Made by a program: the position numbers and the translations under genes. Below are positions 23,991-35,274 of a DNA stretch of 64,000 nt, piece by piece. This DNA is from Carallia brachiata. Taxonomy: Eukaryota; Streptophyta; Magnoliopsida; Malpighiales; Rhizophoraceae. Position 1 is the stretch's first letter, and each line of letters starts with the position of its first letter. The stretch lies in NCBI GenBank assembly GCA_021464245.1, contig JADCRB010000012.1, positions 291,999 through 355,998 of the forward strand, written 5' to 3'. The notes beneath the pieces are model-generated. The model was not told the DNA's origin and searched no databases. It worked only from the letters and a program-made list of their open reading frames with translations.

Positions 23991-25868
23991 TCATTGTTTT
24001 TTCCGAGTTTGACATCCGTCATTGTTTGTCACTAAGCTAAGAACAGGCTACCAAACGCATCAGGCAGTTCACATGTGATGACTGATGCGGGTAATAGGAA
24101 AAAATTGGGAAAAATGTTTTTATTTAACATATACAAATTTTTATTTTGATTCTTTTTTTTTAAATAAGTAAAATTTACTATTATTTTATATCATACAATA
24201 AGTAAATTTTACTTAAATAAAAAAAATTTAAAATAATATTTAAATAATATTAAATTATAAATTAATTTTACTTAATAAAAAAAAATTAACAATTACCTTG
24301 ACATATTATTTATAAGACATCATGAATTGCTTAACCTTATGGGACGGAGGAAGGACGTGTCCTCCGTTCCGGCAATGCCCAATCACCGGAACCGGCCGGC
24401 GACGTTTAGAGGCTTCGTAGGCCCAACCCCATTCCCTGTTGGATCTCCTTGGACTCTCACTCTCATATGGGTTTGGTTTTGGATAAAATTATGATCCATC
24501 TCAAAACATCGAATTCACGTCGATTAGTCTTATCTGATGGACCGCATTTTCGTTTGCGTTGCGGAGGGGAAATGCTAACGCCTGCATCCATTGTTGGCCA
24601 TTACACTCTCAAAAATTTTTTTATTCGATTTTTTTTCTGAATACAACAAGTTTTAGAATTTTTATAATAAAGATGATATTTGTTGTAATAAAAAAATATA
24701 TTATTTTTTTATTATAAAAAATATTACTATTATTACAAAAAGTCGTAGATTTGTTGCCTTCAGATAAAAAATGAACAACATAAATTTTGAAAGCGTAATT
24801 TTTTCCTTATTACCTAAGAAGTACAGATATAAATACGACGATACAATACAAGTCAAACGATACATTAACATTCAAAAAATTTGGACACGGGCACAGTTCA
24901 AACATGATTTTATATATATATAATAAAATTGTATTTAAAACACTTAAAAATATATTTATATAATTATCATAAGTTTTAGAAATTTTTATTCAAAGATAAC
25001 ATCGTTAGATCATTTGTTCTTTATTGCAGAATAATAGAATAAAGGCATAAAATTTGTAATTAACTTAATTTTTTTTGTTAAAATTAAAAATAAATTAGAG
25101 TTTGAAAATTTAAAAAATCACTAACAAATAACGATATAAATTTATAATTTATAATTTTTTTAATTTTTTTATTGTTAAGAATAATTAAAAAAATATTCAA
25201 ATATCTCTATAGCATATTGAACACCTCTTATATTTAACATGAGTGTCCAATTTTTTTTTTTAAAAAATTTTTTGGTAGATACTTTTAAGTGTGTTGGACA
25301 CGTGTTCACTGCGCATTTAAAGTGTGCTCGTATTTAACGCATGTTCAACATGTGTTCGATACGCAGTACTCACAAATCTAAGAGTGTAAGAGTGTCCGTG
25401 CTTCATACGTTGATGCAATTTTGCAAATGCAATCATATTTTGGCTTCTAGGTAAAATCCTTCTGCAGTTTGCACCATGTTAATCAAAAAATAAATCCAGC
25501 ATTGCCAGGCCTATCCCGGATTGAACTTCCCCTCACACCCAGAGAGGGGAGTCGCAACACCTTGGGGTAGCCTTAACCACCTGAAGCACTGATAATTTAA
25601 AACGTAAATTAACCGGTGCCAATGATTAGCCAGAGCTGCTTCTGGGAAACGAGTCAGAAGATTGAAGAGTGGCAATGTTGGTTTGTTTATCTTTCCAAAC
25701 AGGTAGGTACATGAGGTTAAGCAAAACATGTAACTGAACTGTGATCTAACTTGCAAAATTGCAGACTAGAGAAAGAACAATAAAAAAGACATCGATCCCA
25801 ACTTCAAGAATCAAGAGGAAAAAAAAGAATGAGAAAGCATTAAACCAGTGAAAGCGTCAAAAATTGGA

Positions 25869-28321
25869 TCATAAATGCAGTTTGGTTCGCCACATCTCTC
25901 CAATGACCTTTTGTGGCTGTGGATTGTCTGGTCCTCTGTCCCGCTGTCCGGATGTGAAATACAGCCATCCATCCCAAAAACCAGTAAGCGTAGTTTTTAC
26001 GCGGAAAGGAAGCTTTCCAATCACTGACCAAGTCTAAAATCCAGAAAACAAAATAAGTTCCAAATGCTTCCACAGGAGATAGCTATGATAACTAAAAAAA
26101 ACTAATGACGGTAAATGATTATGTTGGAAGACATCATGTACAAGCAGGTTTAGAAATTGATCTTGTCCTTGTCTAAGTGAAAAGCTGCGGACATGGCATG
26201 CAATATCTGTCAAGTGTCAACAGCTTGATATGGGAACTAAACAGGGTCATTAATCCTATGAAAAGTTGAAATTCAACCACTATTCTTGACCATTGAACAA
26301 AACAAAATGTGCCACATGAACTGTATTCTTCCATCAAATTGGATAGCGTGACAGAAGATCAATACCAGTGAGTCCAGATCAAAACTAAAAATCTCTCCAA
26401 CCAGGATCATCCTTTTGGTTATTGGGTGCTTTTCTGTTGTCCCTCCAGTGATGATGATTGAATTGTTGACAAGCACCCAAGCACATTCAATATGGGAGTT
26501 GGGTTTTGGCATTGGAGGCAAAGATTTCCACTTCATCTCACTATCTAGCATGTAAACATCACCGTAAACCACCTGAATGCAGTGTAGAAAAAGTGAGGTC
26601 ATGTTAGTGAAACACAAGCAAAATTAAATTGTTTACAAACAGGGAAAAAAAAAAAAAAGAGGGATACCTCATGTCTGCGAGAGCACTTGAAAATGGGTGA
26701 CCCAGGTTTGGGCATAAAATCACCTTCTTGGCCACCAATTACATAAAGCCGATCATTCACCACGACACAAGCCCTGTAACAAAGTCCCTTCATTTTGAGT
26801 CAATTTAGTTGCTAAAATGATATCCCTTCATTTTGAGTCAATTGAGTTGCCAAAAAAATAGTCTCATTGCTATATTATAGGATGGCTAAGTGACCACTAT
26901 CTTCCAAACAAACTCAATAGGCAACAAAGATACCTGTGTGGCCCTCCACGTGGAAGGGGTATTTCAGTCCGCCACATCTTTTCCAAAGCTTTCCCATCCT
27001 TGACTGCAATGCTCCAATGATCCACCCCTGGTGTGTGGCGATTTTCCTTGCTACCACCCATCACATGAAGCCGACCTCTCCACAGTTGGGTGGCTGGTGC
27101 ATACCTAAAAAATATCAATATTTAAACCTTTGAGTCATCCACTAAACATATTAATTCTAGTCGCTCAAAAGATCTCCACTAAAATATGAATGCTTAAAAG
27201 AATCGAAAGAATTTGAGGGACATAACACTACTATTTCAGTCTGAAATAAACACACAACAACGTGATGCTCTTTACTATATTAAAATTTGACTATTGTGAC
27301 AATGTCAACGGCAAGTTAAGCTTGATAGTTGAAGGGAATGCCTATAAAAACCTAAACAGCCTCACTTTGTGCAAAGAGATAAATGAAAAGTGAACATTAT
27401 GTGCATAGAAAAACATTTATTGCCGAGTGAGTTGGACAACAATACCTAGTGAATACAAACAACTAAAAATGTAATTACTGCATTTTGTTAGACCTCAATC
27501 ACATGCTGCCCTAAGTGGGACACATACCTTGGCGCTGGTAATGGGGGCATGCTCCGCCACTTCTTTGTCTGGGTGTCTAATGAAAAGGTATTAGTTATTG
27601 CTGTTCTGCATTGAGGACCATATTGTCCTGAGACAATATAAATGTATTTGCCATCAGTTGCCACTCCTAGATGTGAATTCGCCATGTCCTCTGGGATATC
27701 AAACCTCTCTATCCACTTATCACTTGTAAAATTGTACACATCCACATGAGAGTGCACCTATCATAAAAAGAATCATCCAAAAGGGGCAGGGTTAAAATTA
27801 CTCTTTCAATGTTGGTAAACGAGAAAGCAATGATGGATTTTAAGAGTCTCTCACATGGTCAAGGGTTCCGTAGCCCACAAAAACATAGAAAAGGTTGTTA
27901 ATCTGCACAGCATAACCATCAAGACGAGGCACTGGTGCTGACTGCATCTGCTTCCATTCCAATTCTGGTGCTGGTAAATCGGCAAAAGTGGCCGATAAGA
28001 ATCCCTCTGAAAAATGGGCCTTCTTGCCCATGGAATCTTCTCTCTACAAAATAAAAGAGGACAAGAAAGAAGAAAACTTAGGAAACATCAAACGAAATCT
28101 AAAAAGCGTTAGAAGATGTTCAAGAACGATGTGACAACTAATATGCAAACCGTGTCCTCTTTTGGTGGACGGGGACTGGGTTTGACAATAGTCGTCCCAG
28201 CTTTCTCTAGAGCCCAGAAGAAATCTGCGATGACAAAAGCCCCTAAAACACTTGCGCACGACAACAACAAGACTAACTTCGCGGAAATTTGCTTCTTGTT
28301 GTGTCCAAAAGCAGCAGCCAT
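25869..28321 (-). CDS. Kelch-repeat protein with N-terminal membrane anchor
   Basis: Seven exons: 28151-28321, 27855-28043, 27528-27757, 26934-27104, 26668-26773, 26366-26572 and 25869-26033, 412 aa, phases consistent. Residues about 14-35 (AKLVLLLSCASVLGAFVIAD) form one hydrophobic segment after a short basic N terminus, as in a type II signal anchor. The rest is a kelch beta-propeller: PRLDGYAVQINNLFYVFVGY, HLGVATDGKYIYIVSGQYG, RGRLHVMGGS, ACVVVNDRLYVIGGQEG, ECAWVLVNNSIIITGGT and FWDGWLYFTSGQRDRG, with the GG pairs and spaced Tyr/Trp. Plant proteins of this build (from memory At3g27220 and At1g51540) are placed in the Golgi/endomembrane system; biochemical function is not established. A (GA)n run at 28372-28392 lies in the leader. 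The gene looks intact. Confidence 0.93.
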
Positions 28322-29070
28322 TTTCTTTCAATCCAAATTCAAGAAACCAGAAAGAAGCCATTTTTAAGGGCAGAGAGAGAGAGAGAGAGAGAAAGTGAGA
28401 GAGAAAAGCCGATGACGAACGCTTCCGACTGATTACTTGATTGAGGGTTTTTATGACAAAAAGTTGGGCGCCAACGGTTTCCTTCCGGTGTACAAATACG
28501 TTGTCCATGTGCTCCTCCTCATGTTTCCTTCTTTTTTTTCTTTTTTTTTTTAAATTTTAAAACCCATTTTTTAATATGTTTTTGAACGAAAATCCATTTT
28601 TATTTATTTATGCTTGGTTTGTTTATTTGGATATGAACATCCGGCTGACGTCACAAAAGCTGCATCCAAATCTAGGGGCCGTGCAGCTGTCCTGTCGGAA
28701 ACTCTCTCTCTCAAAAGTCCAACCTCACTCGAATGTTAATGTTACCCCATGGTTTTAAGGAGGGTTCGATCGAGCGCTTAAGTCTACCTGAGAATGGGCC
28801 TACAGCCCATAATCCAGTAGTTTATTTTCCAGATTGGGCCTAAACGGCCCCCATGGACTGGAATCCATCCCCCCAACATCCAAACCGGGTTTCTCTTACG
28901 GCGGTTAGCGGTTAGCGGTTAGCGGCCAGCGGGAGCAGCGCTGCCACCAGCACCACCAAAGAGGTGGGTTAGTAATTTGTGGTTCGCTTTCTTTTTTATT
29001 ATTCCTTCGTCTCCTAAATTCCTTATAACTAACTTAAACAACTCTTTTTCTCTAACAATTTTGGATCTGG
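28322..29070. other. Divergent spacer between kelch gene and cytochrome c1 relic
   Basis: Holds the kelch leader with its (GA)n run, then the presumed upstream region of the cytochrome c1 copy, including GGTTAGC repeated near 28902-28925 and GC-rich CAGCAGCG DNA. The stretch to 29075 continues at 32550 across the retrotransposon, so the original leader is split. No coding region is seen. Confidence 0.55.
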
Positions 29071-29075
29071 GAGCC

Positions 29076-29384
29076 TGTCAGGACCTAGAAGTTGGTGTAT
29101 CAAGTCCAGTCCAGCTTAAAGGCCCAAGTCCAAGAAATAGTCTACAACATTCTTGTAGTTAGTTCAATTAAAGTCAGTCTGTTAATCTCTACAGAATGGC
29201 ATATATAAAGCCTGATGTCTATGGACTTAAAGAATCATAGATTTGTAAAGTTTATGCTTATCTCTCTCTTCAAATGAAATTTTGTTTCCCTCTCCCTTCT
29301 AATTCTTCTTCTTCTCCTTAATTCTTCTTTTCCCTCTTTTCTGATTCTTCTTTTCTCCCTCTATTCTTCCTTTGGGTCCTAACA
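29076..29384 (+). repeat. 5' LTR
   Basis: Starts TGTCAGGACCTAG and ends TTTGGGTCCTAACA. Compared with the 3' LTR it lacks two bases (ATCATAGATT against ATCATATAGATT) and one C (TTCTTCTTTT against TTCTTCCTTTT); I noticed no other differences. Contains a TATA box. Confidence 0.96.
29202..29209 (+). promoter_or_regulatory. TATA box of the LTR promoter
   Basis: TATATAAA inside GGCATATATAAAGCC, in the middle of the LTR, in the position expected for the U3 promoter. The same word occurs in the 3' LTR at 32359-32366. Confidence 0.7.
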
Positions 29385-29385
29385 T

Positions 29386-29397
29386 TGGTATCAGAGC
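29386..29397 (+). other. Primer binding site (tRNA-iMet type)
   Basis: TGGTATCAGAGC, one base after the 5' LTR, is the standard plant primer site complementary to the initiator methionine tRNA 3' end. Confidence 0.93.
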
Positions 29398-29504
29398 GGC
29401 CATCCCTGGACTGCTTCTTGCGCCAATCTCTCATTCTTTCTTCTTCTTCAACTTCTCAACTTCTTTTACTGTTCTTCTTTGATTCTTCCCAAAAAAAAAG
29501 AAAA

Positions 29505-32276
29505 ATGGCTATCATGGAGACGCTGCAGGCTTTGGATATGCTTCCAGATCAATTGGATAGTTTTCGGTCCAAAATGCAAGAATCCTTAAATCAATTCCGA
29601 GACAGTTACCGTGCCGACCTCCAAGCTTCATTCAAGCAGATTTTCAAATTGGTCCAACAGCACTATAACTTGGAGCTAGCTAACAATGAAACTGTTGTAG
29701 AGTCTCCTTTCACTGCTGCTGATTATGGAATCACACTTGATTTCCATAGTGAAGGATCAAAATCGGTAGCCTCAAGGTATACAGCAGAGGTTCCGACAGT
29801 CCATGTAGTTGAGCAATTTCACGATGAAACCCAGTCTTTACAACAGGAAATTTTGGGTATGTTTCCAACTGGTAACGATATATCTACGGAATTGAGCAAA
29901 ACAAGTGATTGTGGCAAAATTGTGGAATGTGGCAAGGCTGGGCAAACTATGAAACCTTATGTAGCAAGAGACTTGGTAGAAAGTTTTCCCGTTCCTAAAA
30001 AATCTTCATATGCTGAGCATGTATCAGGTATGGAACTGAAGTTTTCTGCCAACATTGAGGTGTGTAATGAATGCAATGCGGCTAGAAATGAGAATAACCC
30101 ACAGTTAATTGCAAAAGAGATATTTGTAAAGTGTGGGAAACATGGGTTCATAGAAGCTATGGGTGATACCCCAAAGGTGTTTGAGGAAATGCGACCAAGA
30201 GTTAAGATGAAGAAAAATCTTGCTGCCATTACTGTGCAATTCAAACATCGGGCTAGAATTAAGTTTCGCCGGAACCGCTACTATATTGACGGCACTCATG
30301 AGGACCACAAGCAGAGGGAAGGCATGTGCAATAACAAGCGCTCAGACAGCGTGCTTAAGGAGCCAAGAGAAGGAGTATTACTCCAGCAACTTTCAACACA
30401 AGGCAAGGTTTCTACTGCCATTTTGGGATCCAGTAATGATCTATTACATGCTCTTTTCACAACTCAACTACTGGATGTTATAATTGCCTCTTCTAGTTTG
30501 AGTCCTAAATCTTGTTTGGGTGTGAATAGAGCTGTAGAATTCCTTATAGCGAAAGGGAAACCAAATATGGTTGAAGAATGGGCAGTGGTTTTTGAACTCG
30601 TTGGGGATCCTAACATGAATTTTGTCATTGATTGCATGAGCAAATTGACTGTGATACCTCCAAGTGATATTCCTCAATTGGATGAACAATCTGATACCTG
30701 GAATTATTGGGAATCTTTTTGGCTATTTGGCAGAACTCTTGTGTCCATAGATGTTAAAATTTTGAATCTGGATAAGTGGATTTCTGTTTTTAAGTCTTGT
30801 GCTCCCACCGATACTCCACCACCCTTGAAGGATGAGAACTTAGTTTTGCTATCTGAAGTTCAAAGAATAAAAGTGTTGAGTGATGGTGAATTTGGTGTAA
30901 AAATTTATATTTATGTGATTGTTGGCTATAATGGGTATAATGCTTCAAGTTGGAGAAGTGTTTTGCTTATGGCAGAGTTGGTAACTCATTTGATGAATGT
31001 CAATGTCACACCTGATGTCAAAGTGGACTTGTTCCACTTGCTACCTACTGCAAGTGAGGGGATAAAGCATATCTGTGTTAATGGTTGGGATTTGAGTTCC
31101 CATTTCAGTGTGGGTCCATCAGTTGCAAAAGGGTATCATGATATGAGCAAGAAAGGTACAATGGAAGACATTCCATGTTTGATATCATCTTTTCAGGACT
31201 TGATTCAATTGGTAAAAGTTTGTTGTTGGTTTGTCGGAAGTATGGTTATTGTTAGTGTTCAAGATTCTAGGCCAAGAGTCAAAATGAGGCCTATCCTTTC
31301 AACCTTAAATCCTGCATTTGCCTCCATTAAATCTGAAGTACTTGGTTGTTTTGGTGCTGTATTTTATGACTCTCATCTTGAACGATTTATTATTGAGGAT
31401 GGTGATGGTGGGAATACTTGTGTTCACATAATTGTGTCTATTGGCAATGATAAGCTTGCACTTGCGGCTTGTGTTGAAGATGAGAGACTTGGGTTTCTAG
31501 AAAAAGATTCAATTGTGTTCTTTGAGGTCCAAGGAATAACAAAATTGGGTGATGGGAAGCCATGGATGAGTGGGATGAGCAAAGGAGCTGTTGGTGGAAA
31601 TGAGGCAAATAATTTTGATGCTTACTTGCAGCTAGCAATCAAGGTTCTTGCTGTCATTTGTCGTGTCCCGGGAATTGATACGTCCCAAGGCATGGTCTCA
31701 AAGAAGTACTATATGAAATGGACAAGGGGACAACATATGGTTCGCTTGACTGACGTTGATGTTGGGGAGCAAGAATTACAGAAAATTCATTGTGCATGTG
31801 ACTTATCGTTGGAAGCAAAGCTTGCTACCTTCATTCAAATTGTGGGAGTAGAATATACAGCAAAGAAAAGTAGGAAAAAGGTGGTCAAGTTTGTGATCTT
31901 ATATCATGAGGGGGTTGTTGAGTTGTGGGACTTACATGGCCATTTTGTCTTCACGAAAGATCTATTGCAAAACCAGAAAGCCGAACCACTCAAGGAGAAG
32001 GATGTTGTTATTAAGTTTCTAGATGGAGACTTTGGTGTCCTGGAAATGTCAAAATCCATGACATTTCGAAAGCTTAAACGAACTAAGTGCAAAGTTCTAA
32101 GTCATTTTGCAATTTGTGTTATGGCTATGTTTAATCTCATAGCTGCAGTGCCTGGAGTTATTGCAGACAAGAGCATGCTTCAGCAATTTCTGCAAATCCT
32201 TGAGGACAAGGATTTGGTTGACAGGGAGGAATTGTCAGGACCTAGAAGTTGGTGTATCAAGTCCAGTCCAGCTTAA
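29505..32276 (+). CDS. Unrecognised 923-aa retrotransposon-internal protein
   Basis: The frame is open from the LTR edge; the first good ATG is at 29505 (AAAAATGGC context). The stop lies inside the 3' LTR, so the last dozen residues are LTR-encoded. Residues 1-60 look helical and amphipathic (LDMLPDQLDSFRSKMQESLN), a little like the N-terminal helices of Gag. A Cys/Lys/Arg-rich basic part follows (about 180-280, KFKHRARIKFRRNRYY-like). The rest is a mixed alpha/beta sequence without a family I know. RPRVKM occurs twice (about residues 227 and 587) and DG(E/D)FGV twice (about 460 and 838), suggesting internal duplication or a shared fold. No Gag zinc knuckle CCHC, DTG protease, YxDD or DDE is seen. 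It may be captured host sequence or a strongly diverged element protein. About 924 codons without a stop imply either recent origin or selection. Confidence 0.75.
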   Translation: MAIMETLQALDMLPDQLDSFRSKMQESLNQFRDSYRADLQASFKQIFKLVQQHYNLELANNETVVESPFTAADYGITLDFHSEGSKSVASRYTAEVPTVHVVEQFHDETQSLQQEILGMFPTGNDISTELSKTSDCGKIVECGKAGQTMKPYVARDLVESFPVPKKSSYAEHVSGMELKFSANIEVCNECNAARNENNPQLIAKEIFVKCGKHGFIEAMGDTPKVFEEMRPRVKMKKNLAAITVQFKHRARIKFRRNRYYIDGTHEDHKQREGMCNNKRSDSVLKEPREGVLLQQLSTQGKVSTAILGSSNDLLHALFTTQLLDVIIASSSLSPKSCLGVNRAVEFLIAKGKPNMVEEWAVVFELVGDPNMNFVIDCMSKLTVIPPSDIPQLDEQSDTWNYWESFWLFGRTLVSIDVKILNLDKWISVFKSCAPTDTPPPLKDENLVLLSEVQRIKVLSDGEFGVKIYIYVIVGYNGYNASSWRSVLLMAELVTHLMNVNVTPDVKVDLFHLLPTASEGIKHICVNGWDLSSHFSVGPSVAKGYHDMSKKGTMEDIPCLISSFQDLIQLVKVCCWFVGSMVIVSVQDSRPRVKMRPILSTLNPAFASIKSEVLGCFGAVFYDSHLERFIIEDGDGGNTCVHIIVSIGNDKLALAACVEDERLGFLEKDSIVFFEVQGITKLGDGKPWMSGMSKGAVGGNEANNFDAYLQLAIKVLAVICRVPGIDTSQGMVSKKYYMKWTRGQHMVRLTDVDVGEQELQKIHCACDLSLEAKLATFIQIVGVEYTAKKSRKKVVKFVILYHEGVVELWDLHGHFVFTKDLLQNQKAEPLKEKDVVIKFLDGDFGVLEMSKSMTFRKLKRTKCKVLSHFAICVMAMFNLIAAVPGVIADKSMLQQFLQILEDKDLVDREELSGPRSWCIKSSPA

Positions 32277-32544
32277 AGGCCCAAGTCCAAGAAATAGTCT
32301 ACAACATTCTTGTAGTTAGTTCAATTAAAGTCAGTCTGTTAATCTCTACAGAATGGCATATATAAAGCCTGATGTCTATGGACTTAAAGAATCATATAGA
32401 TTTGTAAAGTTTATGCTTATCTCTCTCTTCAAATGAAATTTTGTTTCCCTCTCCCTTCTAATTCTTCTTCTTCTCCTTAATTCTTCCTTTTCCCTCTTTT
32501 CTGATTCTTCTTTTCTCCCTCTATTCTTCCTTTGGGTCCTAACA
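32233..32544 (+). repeat. 3' LTR
   Basis: Same ends as the 5' LTR and three bases longer, as described there. Followed directly by the GAGCC target duplication. Confidence 0.96.
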
Positions 32545-32979
32545 GAGCCGCGCCTCCTCTTTTTGGACCGCGTCGACCCGTAAGTTTTATCATCTGCCCC
32601 GATGCAATTCCCACACCATCCAAATCTCCCCTTTTCGGCTGTTTTCAATGCAAAGTTCTTTTTTGGCTAAAGCATATGATGGAATTTAATGCCTGTCTCG
32701 TGAATTTATGATGGTGCAGATTTCTTTTCTTTTTTTTTTTTCTCTTTTTTGTTGGGGGTTTGGTTACAAGTGTTTTAAATTTAAATAGTGATGAGAACTT
32801 GAGAAACAAACATGAGGATCGGGAAAGTGGATTCTATGTATGCTTCCTAGTTCCTATAATGTAAAAGGAAAAAAAAAAAACAACGAATACTGACTTTGGG
32901 TATGTTACTGTCTGTTCCTGTTTGCAATGTTACTCTTCTTATTCCAGAGAACTAGTTGACGACTGAACATTAAGGTTTA

Positions 32980-35213
32980 ATGGCTGGAGGAGGGGTGATC
33001 CACCAGATTCTGAGGAGCAAACTACAATTTCACTCTCCCATGACAAATCTCTTTCCTTCTTTCACTTTGATCTTACAATCTTGTTTTGAGATGCCTCTTT
33101 AGTCGCTTAAAGCAGACCCGTTACGTAGTCTTGATGCTATGGACTATAAAACTATTGCTTACATTTTTTTTTCCCCCTTTATGAATGATTTGAAGCTTTA
33201 GTTATTTTTGTTAGTTATATCTAGGGGGAGCAGGCCGTTTTTCCTTTGGTTTGTACATTTTTAGTTTGCATATGGATATTATTATCTGTTTTGCTAACAG
33301 CTTCTGCACTGTTTTGCCGGCCTGTCCAGCTTTATCTTTTATCCCTTCAAAGAAAGTTGGTGATGCTGGATATGTTGGTATAAGGTCCCTAAGATCATTT
33401 ACTCTACTTGGAGCTGGTCTTTCAAGGTTTTTGGTTTTGCAACACGTAGGCTGATGCTGAACGTGGCTCAGAGTCGCCAAGCTATCCTTGGCCTGACAAA
33501 GGAATTCTAAATTCATATGACCATGCTTCGTGAGTAGTGTGCTTTCCTCATAGAAGTCGTGCCTATTTTTACAGTCCACTGCAGCACATTAATGAACATA
33601 GCTCTAGCCAAGTCATGTGCATTCATATCTTTGACGAAACATCAGGATTTGTTTTTTTCGTGTCTTCTTTGTCTAGCCATAATCCCTTTAATATGTGAAC
33701 CATGCTTGGGATTCTAACCACTTAGGTTCTTTCTCATGTAAATGGATGGATCAGAATAAATCTCGAGTGAAAGATTTTCTACAGTGGGCACTGAGATGGG
33801 CCATTTTTGTTTCATTGTTTGCTTATATAATTGAATCCAAGGTGCGGTTAATGTGACCAACTATTGGAAGAGCAGGATTTGTCATGGGCACCAGGTTTAC
33901 ACACAAGTATGTGCATCCTGTCACTCTATGTCTCTCATATCATACGGTGGTTTAGTGGGTGTTGCATATACAGAGGAGGAAGCAAAAGCTATGGCAGCTG
34001 AGATTGAGGTGGTTGACGGGCCATATGATGAGGCAAAATGGTTACCCACCCAGGTTAACTCAGCGATCGTTTCCCTCAACCATATGCTATTGAACAGGCA
34101 GCTACATTGGCTAATGGAGGGGCCTATCCCCCTGATCTAAGTCTCATAACAAAGTAATTTTTCCTCTGAAGTTTGGTTTTTCCTTTTTGAAGTTGTAATC
34201 ATCCATTGTTGAAGCATATTAATCTTCTTTTTTGCAGGCTCGTCACAATTTCCAGAACTATGTGTTTGCTCTTCTAACTGGTTACTGTGATCCTCCTGCT
34301 GTGTTTCGGTACTTCCTGCCTCTGTATCTTCTAAACATGGGCTTTCGATCTACCAAAATTTTTTGAATGTGCATGATGGTAGACAAGTAACTTGAGATTT
34401 TAACTAGAGATATAGAATGTTGATGATTGGTATGTCACTGGCCCATCCTCAGTATGCTTTGAGGCATTGAAATGAGACACTTTGTGCTTCTTTACTTTAA
34501 TGCTTGAAGGTTCTGAATTGTCATCCTGTTTTGGATTCAAAAAAGGCAATTGTCTGTTGTCCACATGTTTCTATTGGTTTTTTAAGAATTGTATTCTGTA
34601 GGTGTTACTGCTTCACACCTCCGATGTGCTTACCAAATAACATGAGATGCTCTTAACTTTCTGTCTACTTGATATGCCCTGTGTCCCTTTCTAAACTTAA
34701 CAAGATTTCAAAATGATATTGTAGATCCGAGAAGGGTTGCATTACAATCCCTACTTTCCTGGGTGAACTATTGCAATGCCTAAATGCTTAATGATGGTGC
34801 TGTTGAGTATGAAGATGGTGCCCATGCAACAGAAGCTCAGGTTCTTGTCCTCTTTATATTTGTTGCTGCGTTGAGAAGAGGCACATAGGTTACCCCCTGA
34901 TCTTGCGTTCTTAGTTACAATTACAAAGCTTAGTATACTTTGTTGTCGTTTGTTGCAGATGGCAAACAATGTTTTAATGTTTTTATCTTGGGCTGCAGAA
35001 CCAGAAATGGAGGAGAGAAAATTGGTATCTTTGGCAGCAAATGTGTGTTTCGCAGTTTGAACAATATTTCAAGTCAGTAGTTGACATCATTGCTTTCTGA
35101 TGCAGATAGGTTTCAAGTGGATTTTTCTACTTTCACTAGCGTTATTTCAAGCCTGCTTATTACCATGAGGTGGTCAGTTCTCAAGTCTCACAGGCTATAT
35201 GTGGATGTTGTCA
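32980..35213 (+). pseudogene. Decayed cytochrome c1 gene (complex III subunit), introns kept
   Basis: The order of a plant cytochrome c1 gene is kept. It starts at 32980 with MAGGGVIHQILRSKLQFHS. An exon at about 33300-33530 has KKVGDAGYVGIRSL, FTLLGAGLSRF, then in another frame ESPSYPWPDKGILNSYDHAS. Next come about 33843-34155 with [20 protein letters not shown] (heme motif CASCH) and [20 protein letters not shown], about 34238-34310 with FQNYVFALLTGYCDPPA, and about 34724-34840 with IREGLHYNPYFPG. About 34959-35030 has FLSWAAEPEMEERKL, and about 35107-35213 the membrane tail RWSVLKSHRLYVDVVN. Several single-base shifts and stops break it (for example in exon 2, after GPYDE, and after YFPG), and the C-terminal stop is lost. 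Because introns remain, it decayed in place and is not a retrocopy. A functional copy must exist elsewhere. Its leader is interrupted by the LTR retrotransposon. Confidence 0.92.
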
Positions 35214-35274
35214 ACTACCACTCATCGGTTTCTCCCCATCTTAACGGTCTTTTTGTTGGGGTTTTTTTTTTTGG

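Larger units (their letters stand above)
22014..25868. other. Intergenic, repeat-rich spacer
   Basis: The upstream region of the 4CL-like gene and then AT-rich DNA containing one Tourist MITE (22889-23148) and a CCGGT-rich repeat (23366-23990). A less AT-rich island near 24345-24600 has a 63-codon open frame without recognisable domain. The right end is the 3' flank of the kelch gene. Confidence 0.5.
29076..32544 (+). mobile_element. Complete non-autonomous LTR retrotransposon, 3.47 kb
   Basis: Two near-identical LTRs (309 and 312 bp) with TG...CA ends flank a 2.85-kb interior. A 5-bp target duplication GAGCC lies at 29071-29075 and 32545-32549. A primer site TGGTATCAGAGC matching the tRNA-iMet 3' end follows the 5' LTR by one base, and a short purine tract (CAGGGAGGA) precedes the 3' LTR. 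The interior holds one long open frame on the plus strand, with no reverse transcriptase, integrase, RNase H or aspartic protease motif that I can find. The element must therefore depend on other elements for movement. LTR identity means a recent insertion. Confidence 0.96.

Noticed and set aside
28110..28321. 70-codon reading of kelch exon 1 continuing to a stop
   Set aside because: The last codons are intronic; the donor at 28150 joins in phase to exon 2.
29385..29504. Extension of the retroelement ORF back to the LTR edge
   Set aside because: The frame is open there but has no ATG and covers the primer site; the first supported start is 29505.
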